Assembly (NCBI GenBank): GCA_039812465.1
Contig: JBDIAS010000001.1
Location: 1 to 64,000, forward strand
Origin: Austwickia sp039812465
GTDB lineage: Bacteria > Actinomycetota > Actinomycetes > Actinomycetales > Dermatophilaceae
Length of the DNA: 64,000 bases
Direction of reading: 5' to 3'
In this document: positions 35,270 through 43,921 of the stretch, piece after piece
Layout of the letters: every line of letters begins with the position of its first letter
Numbering within the stretch: position 1 is the stretch's first letter
Translations under genes and position numbers: made by a program
Notes under the pieces: model-generated
Told to the model about the DNA's origin: nothing
Databases searched by the model: none
The model's input: only the letters and a program-made list of their open reading frames with translations

Positions 35270-37042
35270 TTAGGCCGCCCGAGAGTAGATCAACACCGTG
35301 TACGGCGCGATCGACAGGCTGATGTGCGCGTCGAGGTCGTCCTCGGACTGCGGGTGCGCGTCCATGTCGTACGCTTCCTCGCCAGCGAAATCCTCACTGT
35401 ACGACTGAGAGTCGGAGTTCAGGCGCAGGATCCAGCGACCGGCGTGCGGCATCCCGATCCGGTAGTGCTCGTAGGAGACGCTGGACAGGTTGACCACGAC
35501 GACGGTGTCGTCGTCGGGCCCGCCGTCGGCCCACCGATGGAACGCGAGGACGTTGTTCTCCTCGTCGGCGTGGAAGACGTTGACGTGCTGGCCGGTCAGG
35601 CCCTTCGTCGTGCCGTCGAGGTTGCGCCGGAGCCGGATCAGGTCCCGGTAGAGGCGGACCACGCCGCGGTACTCCCGGTTCTGATCCCAGTCCAGCGGGA
35701 CGTCGTCACGGAACCACCCGCCCTGCAGGAACTCCTGCCCCTGGAAGAGCATCGGGATGCCCGGTGACGTCAGCGCCAGCGCGGCACCGGCCGTCGAGCG
35801 CTTCTGCGCGTACCAGCCAGTGGGGTCGCCCTCGTCGATCTCGTGCGGCACCCGGGCCTGGCCGTTGGCGACCTCGTCGTGGGACTCGGTGTAGACGACC
35901 CGCTGGAACGCGTCCCCGTTGTAGATGGTCTCGACCGCTTCCCGGATCGAGGCCATGGACCGCCACGCATCCTCTGAGGCGATGACCGCCTCCCGCACGG
36001 GATGGACGAACGCGCCGTCCCACTGGGCGTGAAAGGCGGCCCCGTGGTCCTCGACCTGGGTGATGGTCGGGTTGCGATGCATGTCCTCGGCGATCGTGAT
36101 GCGGCCCGGGAACTGCTCGCGCACCGACAGGTTGATCCATCGCATGAGGTCCCAGCCCTCGGCGAGGTCGCGACCGGTGGCGTCGACGCTGCGGATGTAG
36201 GGCGTCATGTCGTAGCGCAGGCCGTCGAGGTGGTAGTCGTGCAGCCACATCATCGCGTTGCTGTGGATGAACCGCCGCACCTCCTCTCGGCCGTAGTCCG
36301 GCCGGGTGTCCCCCCAGGGTGTATTGGCTCGGTGGTCGTTGTAGAAGTAGATCCCGCCGAGGTCGTTCTCGCTCCACCCGTCGAAGCGCCACAGGTCCAG
36401 GTCGGAGGGTCCGAAGTGGTTGTAGACGACGTCCTGGATGACGGCGAGGCCGCGGGAGTGCGCCTCGCGTACGAACGTCTTCAGGGCGTCCGGCCCGCCG
36501 TAGCCCGACTCCACGGCGAAGATGTGCGCGGGGTTGTAGCCCCACGACAGGTCCCCGGCGAACTCGGCGAGCGGCATGAGCTGGACCGCGTTGACGCCCA
36601 GCTTCAGCAGGTGGTCGAGCTTCTCCAACGCGAGCTCGAGCGTGCCGACCTCGTCGTCCCGCCGGCGGTAGAACGAGCCCACGTGCATCTCGTAGATGAC
36701 CAGCTCGTGGTGGTGGGGGATCGCGAAGTCGTCACCCTGCCAGTCGAAAGCGCCGTGATCGTAGATGACGCCGTTCCCGACGGAGCTGGTGACCTGCAAG
36801 GCGTACGGGTCGATCCGATGCAGCAGCTGCTCGCCGTTCTTGAGGACGAACTTGTACTCCTGCCCCGGTGCTGCCTTGGAGACCTCGCCGTACCAGTGAC
36901 CGTTGCCCTCGCTCGCCAGCTCGTCCGCCGTATCCGACCAGGCGTTGAAATCGCCGGTCACCCACACCCGCTCGGCGTGCGGCGCCCACACCCGGAAGGC
37001 GACTCCTCCTGAGAAGGGGATCGCTCCCATGCCTTCGACCAC
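35270..37042 (-). CDS. glgB: Alpha-amylase family protein, 1,4-alpha-glucan branching enzyme-like
   Basis: This 590-residue GH13 protein has a CBM48 domain (VAFRVWAPHAERVWVTGDFNAWS) and a catalytic barrel with DVVYNHF, GLRYDMT (nucleophile Asp), TIAEDM (acid Glu) and YTESHDE. A C-terminal beta domain ends in PYTVLIYSRAA. It probably moves alpha-1,4 segments to alpha-1,6 positions in glycogen, although it is shorter than classical GlgB (about 730) and could be another alpha-glucan enzyme. I chose GTG 37042, which has AAGGGAG 6 nt upstream; ATG 37030 is the alternative. The tRNA cluster separates it from glgX. Confidence 0.85.
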   Translation of the reverse strand: MVEGMGAIPFSGGVAFRVWAPHAERVWVTGDFNAWSDTADELASEGNGHWYGEVSKAAPGQEYKFVLKNGEQLLHRIDPYALQVTSSVGNGVIYDHGAFDWQGDDFAIPHHHELVIYEMHVGSFYRRRDDEVGTLELALEKLDHLLKLGVNAVQLMPLAEFAGDLSWGYNPAHIFAVESGYGGPDALKTFVREAHSRGLAVIQDVVYNHFGPSDLDLWRFDGWSENDLGGIYFYNDHRANTPWGDTRPDYGREEVRRFIHSNAMMWLHDYHLDGLRYDMTPYIRSVDATGRDLAEGWDLMRWINLSVREQFPGRITIAEDMHRNPTITQVEDHGAAFHAQWDGAFVHPVREAVIASEDAWRSMASIREAVETIYNGDAFQRVVYTESHDEVANGQARVPHEIDEGDPTGWYAQKRSTAGAALALTSPGIPMLFQGQEFLQGGWFRDDVPLDWDQNREYRGVVRLYRDLIRLRRNLDGTTKGLTGQHVNVFHADEENNVLAFHRWADGGPDDDTVVVVNLSSVSYEHYRIGMPHAGRWILRLNSDSQSYSEDFAGEEAYDMDAHPQSEDDLDAHISLSIAPYTVLIYSRAA

Positions 37043-37313
37043 GTCGAACTCCCTTCGATCCCGGCCCACCGACGACGGGTGGGGCGCGACGAACGCTACC
37101 GGCCCCGAATGGTCCCGTACGTCGCCTTCGCGCGAATGGCCTCGTACGCCGCCTTCGGGCGGAGCCGCCATCAGCGCGACCCGAGGGCGAACGGCGCGGG
37201 TCGACCGCGATGAACGCGCGTCCAGGCGGTTGACTTTGGCAGCCTCGACCCTAGAGTTATCTACCAAATGTTCGTTCGGTATCCGGTCGTGGGCCGGACG
37301 CGAGGAGGACCGC

Positions 37314-38102
37314 ATGGAGCAGCTGCGTGTCGAGCGGGACGGCGGCGTTCTCACCGTCACCTTGAATGCCCCCGACAAGGGCAACGCCCTCAACGAACCG
37401 CTCAAGGTGGCCTTGCGAGACACGCTGGCTGACGCCGCTTCGGACTCCTCGGTGCGCGCGCTGGTCCTGACCGGCAACGGCAAGACGTTCTGCGTGGGGC
37501 AGGACCTCGCCGAGCACGCTGCGGCGCTCGAGAAGGGCGGCCCGGAGCTGGCCTTCGCGACGGTGGGGGAGCACTACAACCCGATCGTCACCTCCCTGGC
37601 GACGATGCCCAAGCCGGTCATCGCCGCCATCAACGGCACGTGCGTGGGGGCGGGGCTCGGCTTCGCGCTGGCGTGCGACATCCGGATCGCCGCGCAGGAG
37701 GCCAAGTTCGGGACCGCCTTCAGCGGTATTGGGCTCACCGGCGACTCGGGGCTCTCGGCGACGCTCGCGCGCGCCGTCGGGATGGCGCGGGCCAGCGAGC
37801 TGCTCATGCTCGCCCCCACCTTCGACGCGGCGCAGGCGCTCGACTGGGGCCTCGTCGGCACCGTCGTGCCCGCAGCAGATCTGGCTGCCGCCGCGCAGAA
37901 GACCGCGGCCCGCCTCGCCTCAGGTCCGACGGCCGCGTACGCCATGATCAAGCGCTCCCTGCACGGGGCGTGGGGCGTGGACCTCGAAAGCGCCCTCGCC
38001 GCGGAGGGGAAGGGCCAGCTGGAGGTCGGGAGCACCGCCGACCACTCGGGCGCCGTCACGGCGTTCCTCTCCAAGCAGCGCCCGACGTTCACGGGTCGCT
38101 GA
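37314..38102 (+). CDS. paaG: 2-(1,2-epoxy-1,2-dihydrophenyl)acetyl-CoA isomerase
   Basis: This 262-residue crotonase isomerises ring-1,2-epoxyphenylacetyl-CoA to the oxepin form in phenylacetate catabolism. FCVGQDL and GAGLGFALACDIRIAA form the oxyanion pocket. The hydratase glutamates are absent, but Asp in FSGIGLTGDSG corresponds to the PaaG catalytic Asp, and the end ADHSGAVTAFLSKQRPTFTGR is strongly PaaG-like. ATG 37314 has GAGGAGG upstream. A half-symmetric TTCGTTCGGT motif lies about 40 bp before it. It opens the paa region on the plus strand, apart from the paa genes on the minus strand. The 271 bases upstream, shared with the glgB start, hold a 27-bp-period near-direct repeat at 37106-37159. 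Confidence 0.9.
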   Translation: MEQLRVERDGGVLTVTLNAPDKGNALNEPLKVALRDTLADAASDSSVRALVLTGNGKTFCVGQDLAEHAAALEKGGPELAFATVGEHYNPIVTSLATMPKPVIAAINGTCVGAGLGFALACDIRIAAQEAKFGTAFSGIGLTGDSGLSATLARAVGMARASELLMLAPTFDAAQALDWGLVGTVVPAADLAAAAQKTAARLASGPTAAYAMIKRSLHGAWGVDLESALAAEGKGQLEVGSTADHSGAVTAFLSKQRPTFTGR

Positions 38103-38332
38103 GGTTCCTCTCACCGATCGCTGTGCCCCGGGGGACCTTTCGCCGAGGCGCCTCAGCGACGGTGCGGGGCTCGGTCGGCCCAGTGGGCCGTCACTGAGCG
38201 GGGACTCGCACAGGCAGGAAAAGTCCGGCGAGGCTCTCCGAACGGACGTCTCGGTCGTGTTGTCCGTATACTCGACCTCAAGCTCGTGCCTTATCGGGCG
38301 CACCGACAACCAGATCGGCTGACCTTCAGACC

Positions 38333-38992
38333 ATGACTGTACGCACCGTTCCCGCGCCTCGGACTTCGTCCAAGGCGCGGCGAGGTCGGCCGGGTCATGA
38401 TCTGGAGTCCGTGCTCAGCGGGGCCGTCCGGGTGTTCAACGAACGCGGCTATGACGGCACCAGTATGGAGGATCTCTCCCACGAACTGGGCATCACGAAG
38501 TCGGCGATCTATCACCACGTGTCGAGCAAGGAAGAACTGCTCCGCCTGGCGACCGAACGTGCGCTCGACGGGCTGTTCGCCGTGCTGGACGAGGTCTCTG
38601 CCCTCGACGGCACCGCGTTCCACCGCCTCGAAGAGCTCGTGCGGCGCAGCGTGCTGCTCCTCGTCGACGAGCTTCCGTTCGTCACGCTGCTCCTGCGGGT
38701 CCGGGGCAATACCCCGGTGGAGCGCCAGGCGCTGACCCGCCGCCGCCGGTTCGACACGTTGGTGACCGGGCTGGTCACCCAGGCGCGGGACGAAGGCACT
38801 CTGCGCGCCGACCTGGAGCCGGCGGTGGCCGCTCGGCTGCTGTTCGGGATGATCAACTCGGTCGTGGAGTGGTACCGGCCCCGTCGCGGCGACAAGCCCG
38901 AGGACCTGGCCGAAGCGATCCGCCTGGTCGGGTTCAGCGGTCTGCGCCGCTGCGCTGACCCGGTGGCCTCGTGTCACGACATCGCGCTCTGA
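38333..38992 (+). CDS. TetR family transcriptional regulator (candidate PaaR)
   Basis: This 219-residue regulator has an N-terminal TetR DNA-binding domain (about 22-70; VFNERGYDGTSMEDLSHELGITKSAIYHHVSSKEELL) and a helical ligand domain with VVEWYRPRRGDKPEDLAEAI, typical of acyl-CoA-responsive TetR proteins. Its place inside the paa region makes it the likely phenylacetyl-CoA-responsive repressor. Palindromes resembling the PaaR consensus remembered from Corynebacterium lie before paaA, paaH, phaZ and the acyl-CoA ligases. ATG 38333 has no good ribosome site. A TATACT hexamer at 38267 may be its -10. The 230 bases upstream contain no recognised operator of this type. Confidence 0.85.
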   Translation: MTVRTVPAPRTSSKARRGRPGHDLESVLSGAVRVFNERGYDGTSMEDLSHELGITKSAIYHHVSSKEELLRLATERALDGLFAVLDEVSALDGTAFHRLEELVRRSVLLLVDELPFVTLLLRVRGNTPVERQALTRRRRFDTLVTGLVTQARDEGTLRADLEPAVAARLLFGMINSVVEWYRPRRGDKPEDLAEAIRLVGFSGLRRCADPVASCHDIAL

Positions 38993-39090
38993 CTGACTCG
39001 TCGCTTTCTCACGCGCCGCGCTCTCCCTCCCCTCGCCTCGCACTGCGCTCTGCCGACGGCACGAACCAGCTCTCTCGAACGACATCAGTC

Positions 39091-39127
39091 TGGAAGACTT
39101 CGTCGACACCAGATTGGAAGACTTCGT
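39091..39127. repeat. Two copies of a 13-mer containing a 9-bp palindrome
   Basis: TGGAAGACTTCGT occurs at 39091 and 39115 (24 bp apart); GAAGACTTC is self-complementary. It lies between the TetR gene and the paaN terminator. It could be a pair of binding sites. The rest of the 212-base gap holds only the terminator. Confidence 0.5.
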
Positions 39128-39149
39128 GAGGCCTCGAAGCCCGAACGAC

Positions 39150-39187
39150 GTCCGGCCCCGGCGATGAGCGCACCGCCGAGGCCGGAC
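39150..39187 (-). terminator. Terminator downstream of paaN
   Basis: GTCCGGCC (39150-39157) pairs with GGCCGGAC (39180-39187). An inner CGGCG/CGCCG stem extends it across a single mismatch. It begins 18 nt past the paaN stop and ends the minus-strand paa operon. Confidence 0.7.
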
Positions 39188-39204
39188 TCCCTTCGCCCGC
39201 GAAG

Positions 39205-40899
39205 TCAGTCTCCAGAGGGCGCCGGCACGTGGCGCCGGCTCTGCAGCGTGTTGAACCGCCCGGACACGAAGGCCGGGTCGGACAGCGTGGCCGTGGCCGC
39301 CGGGTTGGCGGGGCTGCCGTGGAAGTCGCTGTAGGCCGCGGACTGGTTCACAAAGACGCCGCCGGTCAGGTTCTCCGACAGGTGAACGCCCGCGTCGAGC
39401 GCCGCCTCACGGGCCTGCTCCAGCACCTGCTCGCTCGTGGAGTACACCGACGCCGTCAGCGCGCCGTGGGCGCTCACCGTGTCGCGCAGGATCTGCAGGC
39501 TCTGATCGGTGCCATCGGTCTCGATGACGAACGAGATGGGTCCGAACCACTCCCGCGTGTACGTGCCCTCGTCGGCGGCCTTGAGCGCCACGAGCAGCGG
39601 CGACCGGACGACGGCGTCCGCGTGCTGCGGGTGCTCCACGACCTCGGAGGCGCGCACGACCGTTCCGACGCCAGCGGCCTCGTCGATGCGCTCCAGGATG
39701 GCCTCGCTGGAGATGGCGCCGAGGATGCCGGTGGCGCGCTTGATGTCACCGAGGAGCCCGTCGAGCGCCTTGGTCAGGTCCGCGCCGAACTCCTGGGCGC
39801 TCTTGTGGCCCTGGTCCGTCTCGATGCCGGACGCCGGGATCAGCAGGTTCTGCGAGGTCGTGCACATCTGCCCGCTGTACAGCGACAGCGTGAACGCGAG
39901 GTTGCCGAGCATCCCCTTGTAGTTGTCGGTCGAGTCGACGATGACCGTGTTGAGGCCGGCCTTCTCCGCGTACACGTGCGCCTGACGCGCGTTGTCCTCG
40001 ATCCAGTCACCGAACTGCGTCGACCCGGTGTAGTCGATGATCCGCACGTCCGGGTTCGTGGCGAGCTTGCCCGCGATGGGCTCGCCCGGCATGTCCGGAG
40101 TCATGAGGACGGTGTTGGGGTCGAACCCGGCCTCGGCGAGCACCTCCCGGGCGATCCGCACGGTGATGGCCACCGGGAGGATCGACAGCGGGTGCGGCTT
40201 GATGATGACCGGGTTGCCGGTCGCGAGGCTGGCGAACACGCCCGGGTAGGTGTTCCACGTCGGGAACGTCACGCAAGCGATGACGAGGGCCACGCCGCGC
40301 CCGACCGTGGTGAACGTCTTCTCCATGGTGAGCGGGCCGCCCTTGGGCTGCGGCTTGCTCCAGATGGCCGACTGCCCGTGGAAGTGCTGCTCCTTCCACG
40401 CGTACGCCACGGCCTCGAGCCCGCGGTCCTGGGCGTGCGGGCCGCCGGCCTGGAAGGCCATCGCGAACGCCTGACCGGTCGTGAACTGCACCGCCTGGGC
40501 GATCTCGAAGCTGGCCTGGTTCAGCCGGACGAGGATCTCCGCGCACACGCCCGCGCGCTCGTCGGCGCTGGCGCGACGCCACGCCGCTCCCGCCTCCTTG
40601 GCGGCGGCGACCGCCTCGTCGGGGCCGAGGTAGGAGTACGTGACGTCGAGAGGAACCCCGTACGGAGACTTCTCGGTCGCGGGAACGGTGCCGGACTCGG
40701 GCTGGCCGAGATCGAACTTGTGGCCGAGCAGGGCCTGGAAGGCGGCGGCGCCCTCCTTGATCCCGTTCTCCGGGTAGCTGGCGTCCTTCGGGTTCTCCGA
40801 GAACGCCGAGAAGTAGCCGCGATCCTGGATGGCCGTCGTGGCCCGCTCGAGGAGCTCGCGATGGCGGGAGAAAAAGTCGGTCTTCGTGGACTCGGGCAT
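39205..40899 (-). CDS. paaN: Phenylacetic acid degradation protein PaaN (aldehyde dehydrogenase)
   Basis: This 564-residue protein of the PaaN branch of aldehyde dehydrogenases oxidises the semialdehyde formed by ring opening of oxepin-CoA to 3-oxo-5,6-dehydrosuberyl-CoA. CoA/NADP-site segments are FPTWNTYPGVFASLATGNPVIIKPHPLSILP and DYTGSTQFGDWIE. The catalytic Cys is in SLYSGQMCTTSQNLL, and EWFGPISFVI is near the end. Unlike E. coli PaaZ there is no MaoC hydratase domain, so that ring-opening activity must come from a separate gene not seen here. ATG 40899. It is last in the minus-strand paa operon, 91 nt after the crotonase-GNAT gene. Confidence 0.93.
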   Translation of the reverse strand: MPESTKTDFFSRHRELLERATTAIQDRGYFSAFSENPKDASYPENGIKEGAAAFQALLGHKFDLGQPESGTVPATEKSPYGVPLDVTYSYLGPDEAVAAAKEAGAAWRRASADERAGVCAEILVRLNQASFEIAQAVQFTTGQAFAMAFQAGGPHAQDRGLEAVAYAWKEQHFHGQSAIWSKPQPKGGPLTMEKTFTTVGRGVALVIACVTFPTWNTYPGVFASLATGNPVIIKPHPLSILPVAITVRIAREVLAEAGFDPNTVLMTPDMPGEPIAGKLATNPDVRIIDYTGSTQFGDWIEDNARQAHVYAEKAGLNTVIVDSTDNYKGMLGNLAFTLSLYSGQMCTTSQNLLIPASGIETDQGHKSAQEFGADLTKALDGLLGDIKRATGILGAISSEAILERIDEAAGVGTVVRASEVVEHPQHADAVVRSPLLVALKAADEGTYTREWFGPISFVIETDGTDQSLQILRDTVSAHGALTASVYSTSEQVLEQAREAALDAGVHLSENLTGGVFVNQSAAYSDFHGSPANPAATATLSDPAFVSGRFNTLQSRRHVPAPSGD

Positions 40900-40990
40900 T
40901 CAACACCTCATGTCTGGCAGGGACCAGCCGAGCGAGCGGCCGGGCATGTTCACGGTCGTTGCTGGTTGGCGTACGGGGCGAGGTGCCCCG

Positions 40991-42259
40991 TCACTCGTGG
41001 GGGGTCTCGCCGGGCTGCGGGGTGCCGGGCTGCTCGAGCACCTGGTAGGGCTGCCCGTCATAGGTGACGGTGCCGACCTGGGTGAATCCCGAGTATTCCG
41101 CGACGCGCACCGCGGCGGCGTTCCACTGCGGCACCGTCGTGCGGAGGCGACGGTCCTTCGCCACCTTACGGGCATGCTCGATCGCCGCGCGACCGAGCGA
41201 AGCGCCCCAACCGCGGCCGGCGTACCCGGGGCGAACCCCGATGGAGACGTCCAGCACGGTCGGGTGGCTCGGCGCGCCGGTCACCCGGGCGGCCTCACCG
41301 AAGCAGCAGTGACCCAGCAGGCGGCCATCCGCGTCGACGACGGCGCGGTAGCCCTCGTCCGGCATCTCGGCGCCGTCCTGGACATGCCAGGCACCCGGCG
41401 TCGGCGACATCGCCAGCGCCAGCCCGTCTTCGATCGTGAGCTGGCGGACGTGGAGCGGGCCGACGGGGTCGGCGACCTCGGTGGGTCGCTGGGCGCCCGC
41501 TGCCGCCGGGGCCTCGGACTTGCGCGCGGCCTGACGGTCCAGGAAGCGGGTCATGCGCTCCCGCTTGTCCTCGCTGTCGAAGAGCAAGGCCTGGGCCGCC
41601 ACGTCGAACGTGGTGGTGGCGGGCCGGTGCAGGCGCAGGGCCAGCTTCGTGAGCTCGAGCGCGCGCCAGGACTGCTTGCCGATCTTTTCCGCGAGGGCCA
41701 GGCCGGCGTCGAGCAGCTGCCCGGGATCGTGCAGCCCGTCCACCAGACCCGCGTCGGCGGCCGCCTGGGCGTCCAGCGACTCGCCGGTGAATAGCATCCG
41801 GCGCGCCACGGGGAGCCCCGCCACCTGGGCCAGCCGCCAGTTGCCGCCGGCGCCCGCCAAGATGCCGAGGGCCAGCTCGGGCTGGGCGAACCGCGCACGA
41901 GGCGTGGCGAGCCGCAGGTCGCAGGCGAGGGCCAACTCGCAGCCGCCGCCGAGAGCCGGGCCGTCGACGAGCGCGATGGTCGGCCAGCGGTGGGCCTCCA
42001 GGCGCTCGAACAGGCCCGCGTTGATAGCCCGCAGAGCCGCGTCCGCGTCCCGGTCGCGCAACTGCGCGATGTCCGCGCCCGCGGCGAAGACACCGGGGGT
42101 CGTGGAGTAGAGGACGATCACGCACGGCTCGCGAGACGCATCCGTGAGGACCCGGTCGATCTGCTCGACCATCGCCTCGTCCAAGGCGTTGTGCTTATCC
42201 GGCCGGTTGAGGCCCAGCAGGAGGGCAGCGCCGCGCCGTTCAGTGTGTACCAGGGCCAT
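40991..42259 (-). CDS. paaF: Enoyl-CoA hydratase (PaaF-like) fused to a GNAT acetyltransferase domain
   Basis: This 422-residue two-domain protein has a crotonase (1-250) with FAAGADI and LGGGCELALACD (Glu108) and AQPELALGILAGAGG (Glu128). Both hydratase glutamates are present, so it should hydrate an enoyl-CoA, probably 2,3-dehydroadipyl-CoA. A linker (250-268) leads to a GNAT fold (270-410): DGRLLGHCCFGE, LDVSIGVRPGYAGRGWGASLGRAAIEHARK (acetyl-CoA pyrophosphate loop GRGWGAS) and WNAAAVRVAEYSGFTQVG. One stop-free frame spans both parts. It sits between paaE and paaN in the paa operon. The role of the GNAT domain is unknown. Confidence 0.88.
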   Translation of the reverse strand: MALVHTERRGAALLLGLNRPDKHNALDEAMVEQIDRVLTDASREPCVIVLYSTTPGVFAAGADIAQLRDRDADAALRAINAGLFERLEAHRWPTIALVDGPALGGGCELALACDLRLATPRARFAQPELALGILAGAGGNWRLAQVAGLPVARRMLFTGESLDAQAAADAGLVDGLHDPGQLLDAGLALAEKIGKQSWRALELTKLALRLHRPATTTFDVAAQALLFDSEDKRERMTRFLDRQAARKSEAPAAAGAQRPTEVADPVGPLHVRQLTIEDGLALAMSPTPGAWHVQDGAEMPDEGYRAVVDADGRLLGHCCFGEAARVTGAPSHPTVLDVSIGVRPGYAGRGWGASLGRAAIEHARKVAKDRRLRTTVPQWNAAAVRVAEYSGFTQVGTVTYDGQPYQVLEQPGTPQPGETPHE

Positions 42260-42272
42260 CTTTCACCGTTTC

Positions 42273-43400
42273 TTACTGGTCGAAGTCGACGGTCACTCGG
42301 TCACTGACCGGGTGGGCTTGACAGGTCAGCACGAAGCCGGCAGCCAGCTCGTTGGGCTCGAGGGCGAAGTTGATGTCCATGCTGACCTCGCCCTCGGTCA
42401 CCTTGGCGCGGCAGGTGCCGCAGACGCCGTTCTTGCAGGCGTACGGGGCGTCGGGACGGAACTGCATGAGCGTGTCCAGGATGGTCGCGCCGTCGGTGGG
42501 CAGAACGAACCTCTGGGACCGGCCGTCGAGGATGGTGGTCACGGTCGAACCGGACTGGGCGGTCGTGGTGGGCGGCGGCGTGCTGATGTCGCCCGGCTTG
42601 CCCACGTGGAACAGCTCGCGGTGGATGTGATCCTCGTCGGCACCCGACTCGATGAGCACCTCGCGGGCCGCGTCGGTCATCGGCAGCGGACCGCAGAGGA
42701 ACCAGTCGTCGATCTCCTCGTGGGACACCAGCTGGCGCAGGATCCGGCCGAGCCGGTCCGCGTCGAGACGTCCCGAGAGGATGTCGACGTCCACCGGCTC
42801 TTCGTCCAGCACGTGGATGAGCTGAAGGCGAGACGGGTAGGCGTTCTTCAGGTCCTCCAGCTCCTCCAGGAACATGATGTTCAAGGTGGTGCGGTTGACG
42901 TAGATGAGCGTCGCCGTGCTGTTCGGCTCGGTCGCCAGCACGGAGCTGATGATCGACAGCACCGGCGTGATGCCGGAACCGGCCGCGATGGCGCCGTAGT
43001 TGCGGCTCGCCTCGGGGTCCAGGTCGACCGTGAAGCTCCCAGTGGGGGTCAGCACCTCGAGGGTGTCACCCACCTGTAGCTTCTCGGTCGCGAAGCCGGA
43101 GAAGACGCCGTTCGGGATCCGCTTGACGCCGATGCGGAGCGTGCCGCTGGAGGCGGGGGCGCAGATCGAGTAGTTGCGGCGGATGTCGTCACCAAGGAAG
43201 GACGAGCGCACGGACAGATGCTGGCCCGGCTTGAACAGGAACTGCTCGCGCAGGTCCTCGGGCACATCGAAGGTCACCGCCACGGAATCCTCGGTCAGCC
43301 GCTCGACCTCGGCCACCCGCAGTGGGTGGAACTGGAGGTGCCGGCGGCCCTTGCCCGCGGTGGGCAGGTCGGTCTGGTCGGGGACCACGGTGTCAGCCAT
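42273..43400 (-). CDS. paaE: 1,2-phenylacetyl-CoA epoxidase, reductase subunit PaaE
   Basis: This 375-residue reductase passes electrons from NADPH to the PaaABC(D) epoxidase. The FAD domain (RRNYSICAPA, GVFSGFATEKL), NAD(P) domain (AIAAGSGITPVLSI, LCGPLPMTDAA) and C-terminal plant-type 2Fe-2S domain (APYACKNGVCGTCRAKV...LTCQAHP) appear in that order. Start ATG 43400 shares its A with the PaaD stop (TGATG), so translation is coupled. The crotonase-GNAT gene follows 13 nt later. Confidence 0.96.
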   Translation of the reverse strand: MADTVVPDQTDLPTAGKGRRHLQFHPLRVAEVERLTEDSVAVTFDVPEDLREQFLFKPGQHLSVRSSFLGDDIRRNYSICAPASSGTLRIGVKRIPNGVFSGFATEKLQVGDTLEVLTPTGSFTVDLDPEASRNYGAIAAGSGITPVLSIISSVLATEPNSTATLIYVNRTTLNIMFLEELEDLKNAYPSRLQLIHVLDEEPVDVDILSGRLDADRLGRILRQLVSHEEIDDWFLCGPLPMTDAAREVLIESGADEDHIHRELFHVGKPGDISTPPPTTTAQSGSTVTTILDGRSQRFVLPTDGATILDTLMQFRPDAPYACKNGVCGTCRAKVTEGEVSMDINFALEPNELAAGFVLTCQAHPVSDRVTVDFDQ

Positions 43401-43921
43401 CAGATCGCCTTGAAGGAGTCGAAGGGTTCAGCACAGGATTTGCAGGTCCACAGGGACTTGCAGGGGGTGGAGCCGAATCGGCTCACCTCGTGGGTGTTCC
43501 GGGAGCCGCATCGCGGACACGTCATCGGGGTCATCAGGGTCAGACCGACCTTCGTCGAACTCGACGCCTTGGTGGGCCCGGGCGGAGCGATGCCGTACTC
43601 GCGCAGCTTCTCCCGTCCCTCCGCGCTGATCCAGTCGGTGGTCCACGCAGGAGAGAGCACGGTGTGGACGCGAACCTCCGAGACGCCGGCCTCGCGCACG
43701 GCCGCGGCGACATCCGCCGCGATGACGGCCGTGGCGGGGCAGCCCGTGTACGTCGGGGTGACGTCCACATCGACGGAGCCGTCGTCCCCGATCCGGAGGT
43801 CACGGACGACCCCCAAGTCGCCGAGGGTGATGACGGGGATCTCCGGGTCGGGGACGGCCCGGGCGGCCGCCAACAGGCGGTCGACCCCCGGGGCCGTCAC
43901 CGGCGCGGTCGAGTTGGTCAC
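43400..43921 (-). CDS. paaD: 1,2-phenylacetyl-CoA epoxidase subunit PaaD
   Basis: This 173-residue protein has a DUF59/MIP18-like domain (VPDPEIPVITLGDLGVVRDLRI and TPTYTGCPATAVI) and a C-terminal four-cysteine zinc or cluster module (CPRCG...PC...CKSC). PaaD is needed for an active epoxidase and is thought to help iron-sulfur or diiron maturation. GTG 43921 overlaps the PaaC stop as GTGA, and its own stop overlaps the PaaE start. Confidence 0.93.
   Translation of the reverse strand: MTNSTAPVTAPGVDRLLAAARAVPDPEIPVITLGDLGVVRDLRIGDDGSVDVDVTPTYTGCPATAVIAADVAAAVREAGVSEVRVHTVLSPAWTTDWISAEGREKLREYGIAPPGPTKASSSTKVGLTLMTPMTCPRCGSRNTHEVSRFGSTPCKSLWTCKSCAEPFDSFKAI

Noticed and set aside
37266..37282. 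Full PaaR operator before paaG
   Set aside because: AATG-TT-CG-TT-CGGT keeps the centre and right half only; the left half does not match, so I do not count it as a site.
37043..37313. Insertion-sequence remnant near the 27-bp-period direct repeat at 37106-37159
   Set aside because: The two copies are imperfect and no transposase fragment or terminal inverted repeats can be seen. No transposase gene occurs anywhere in the window.
38993..39204. Second regulatory RNA or small gene after the TetR gene
   Set aside because: Only a 13-bp duplicated word and the paaN terminator are present; no frame with normal composition was found.
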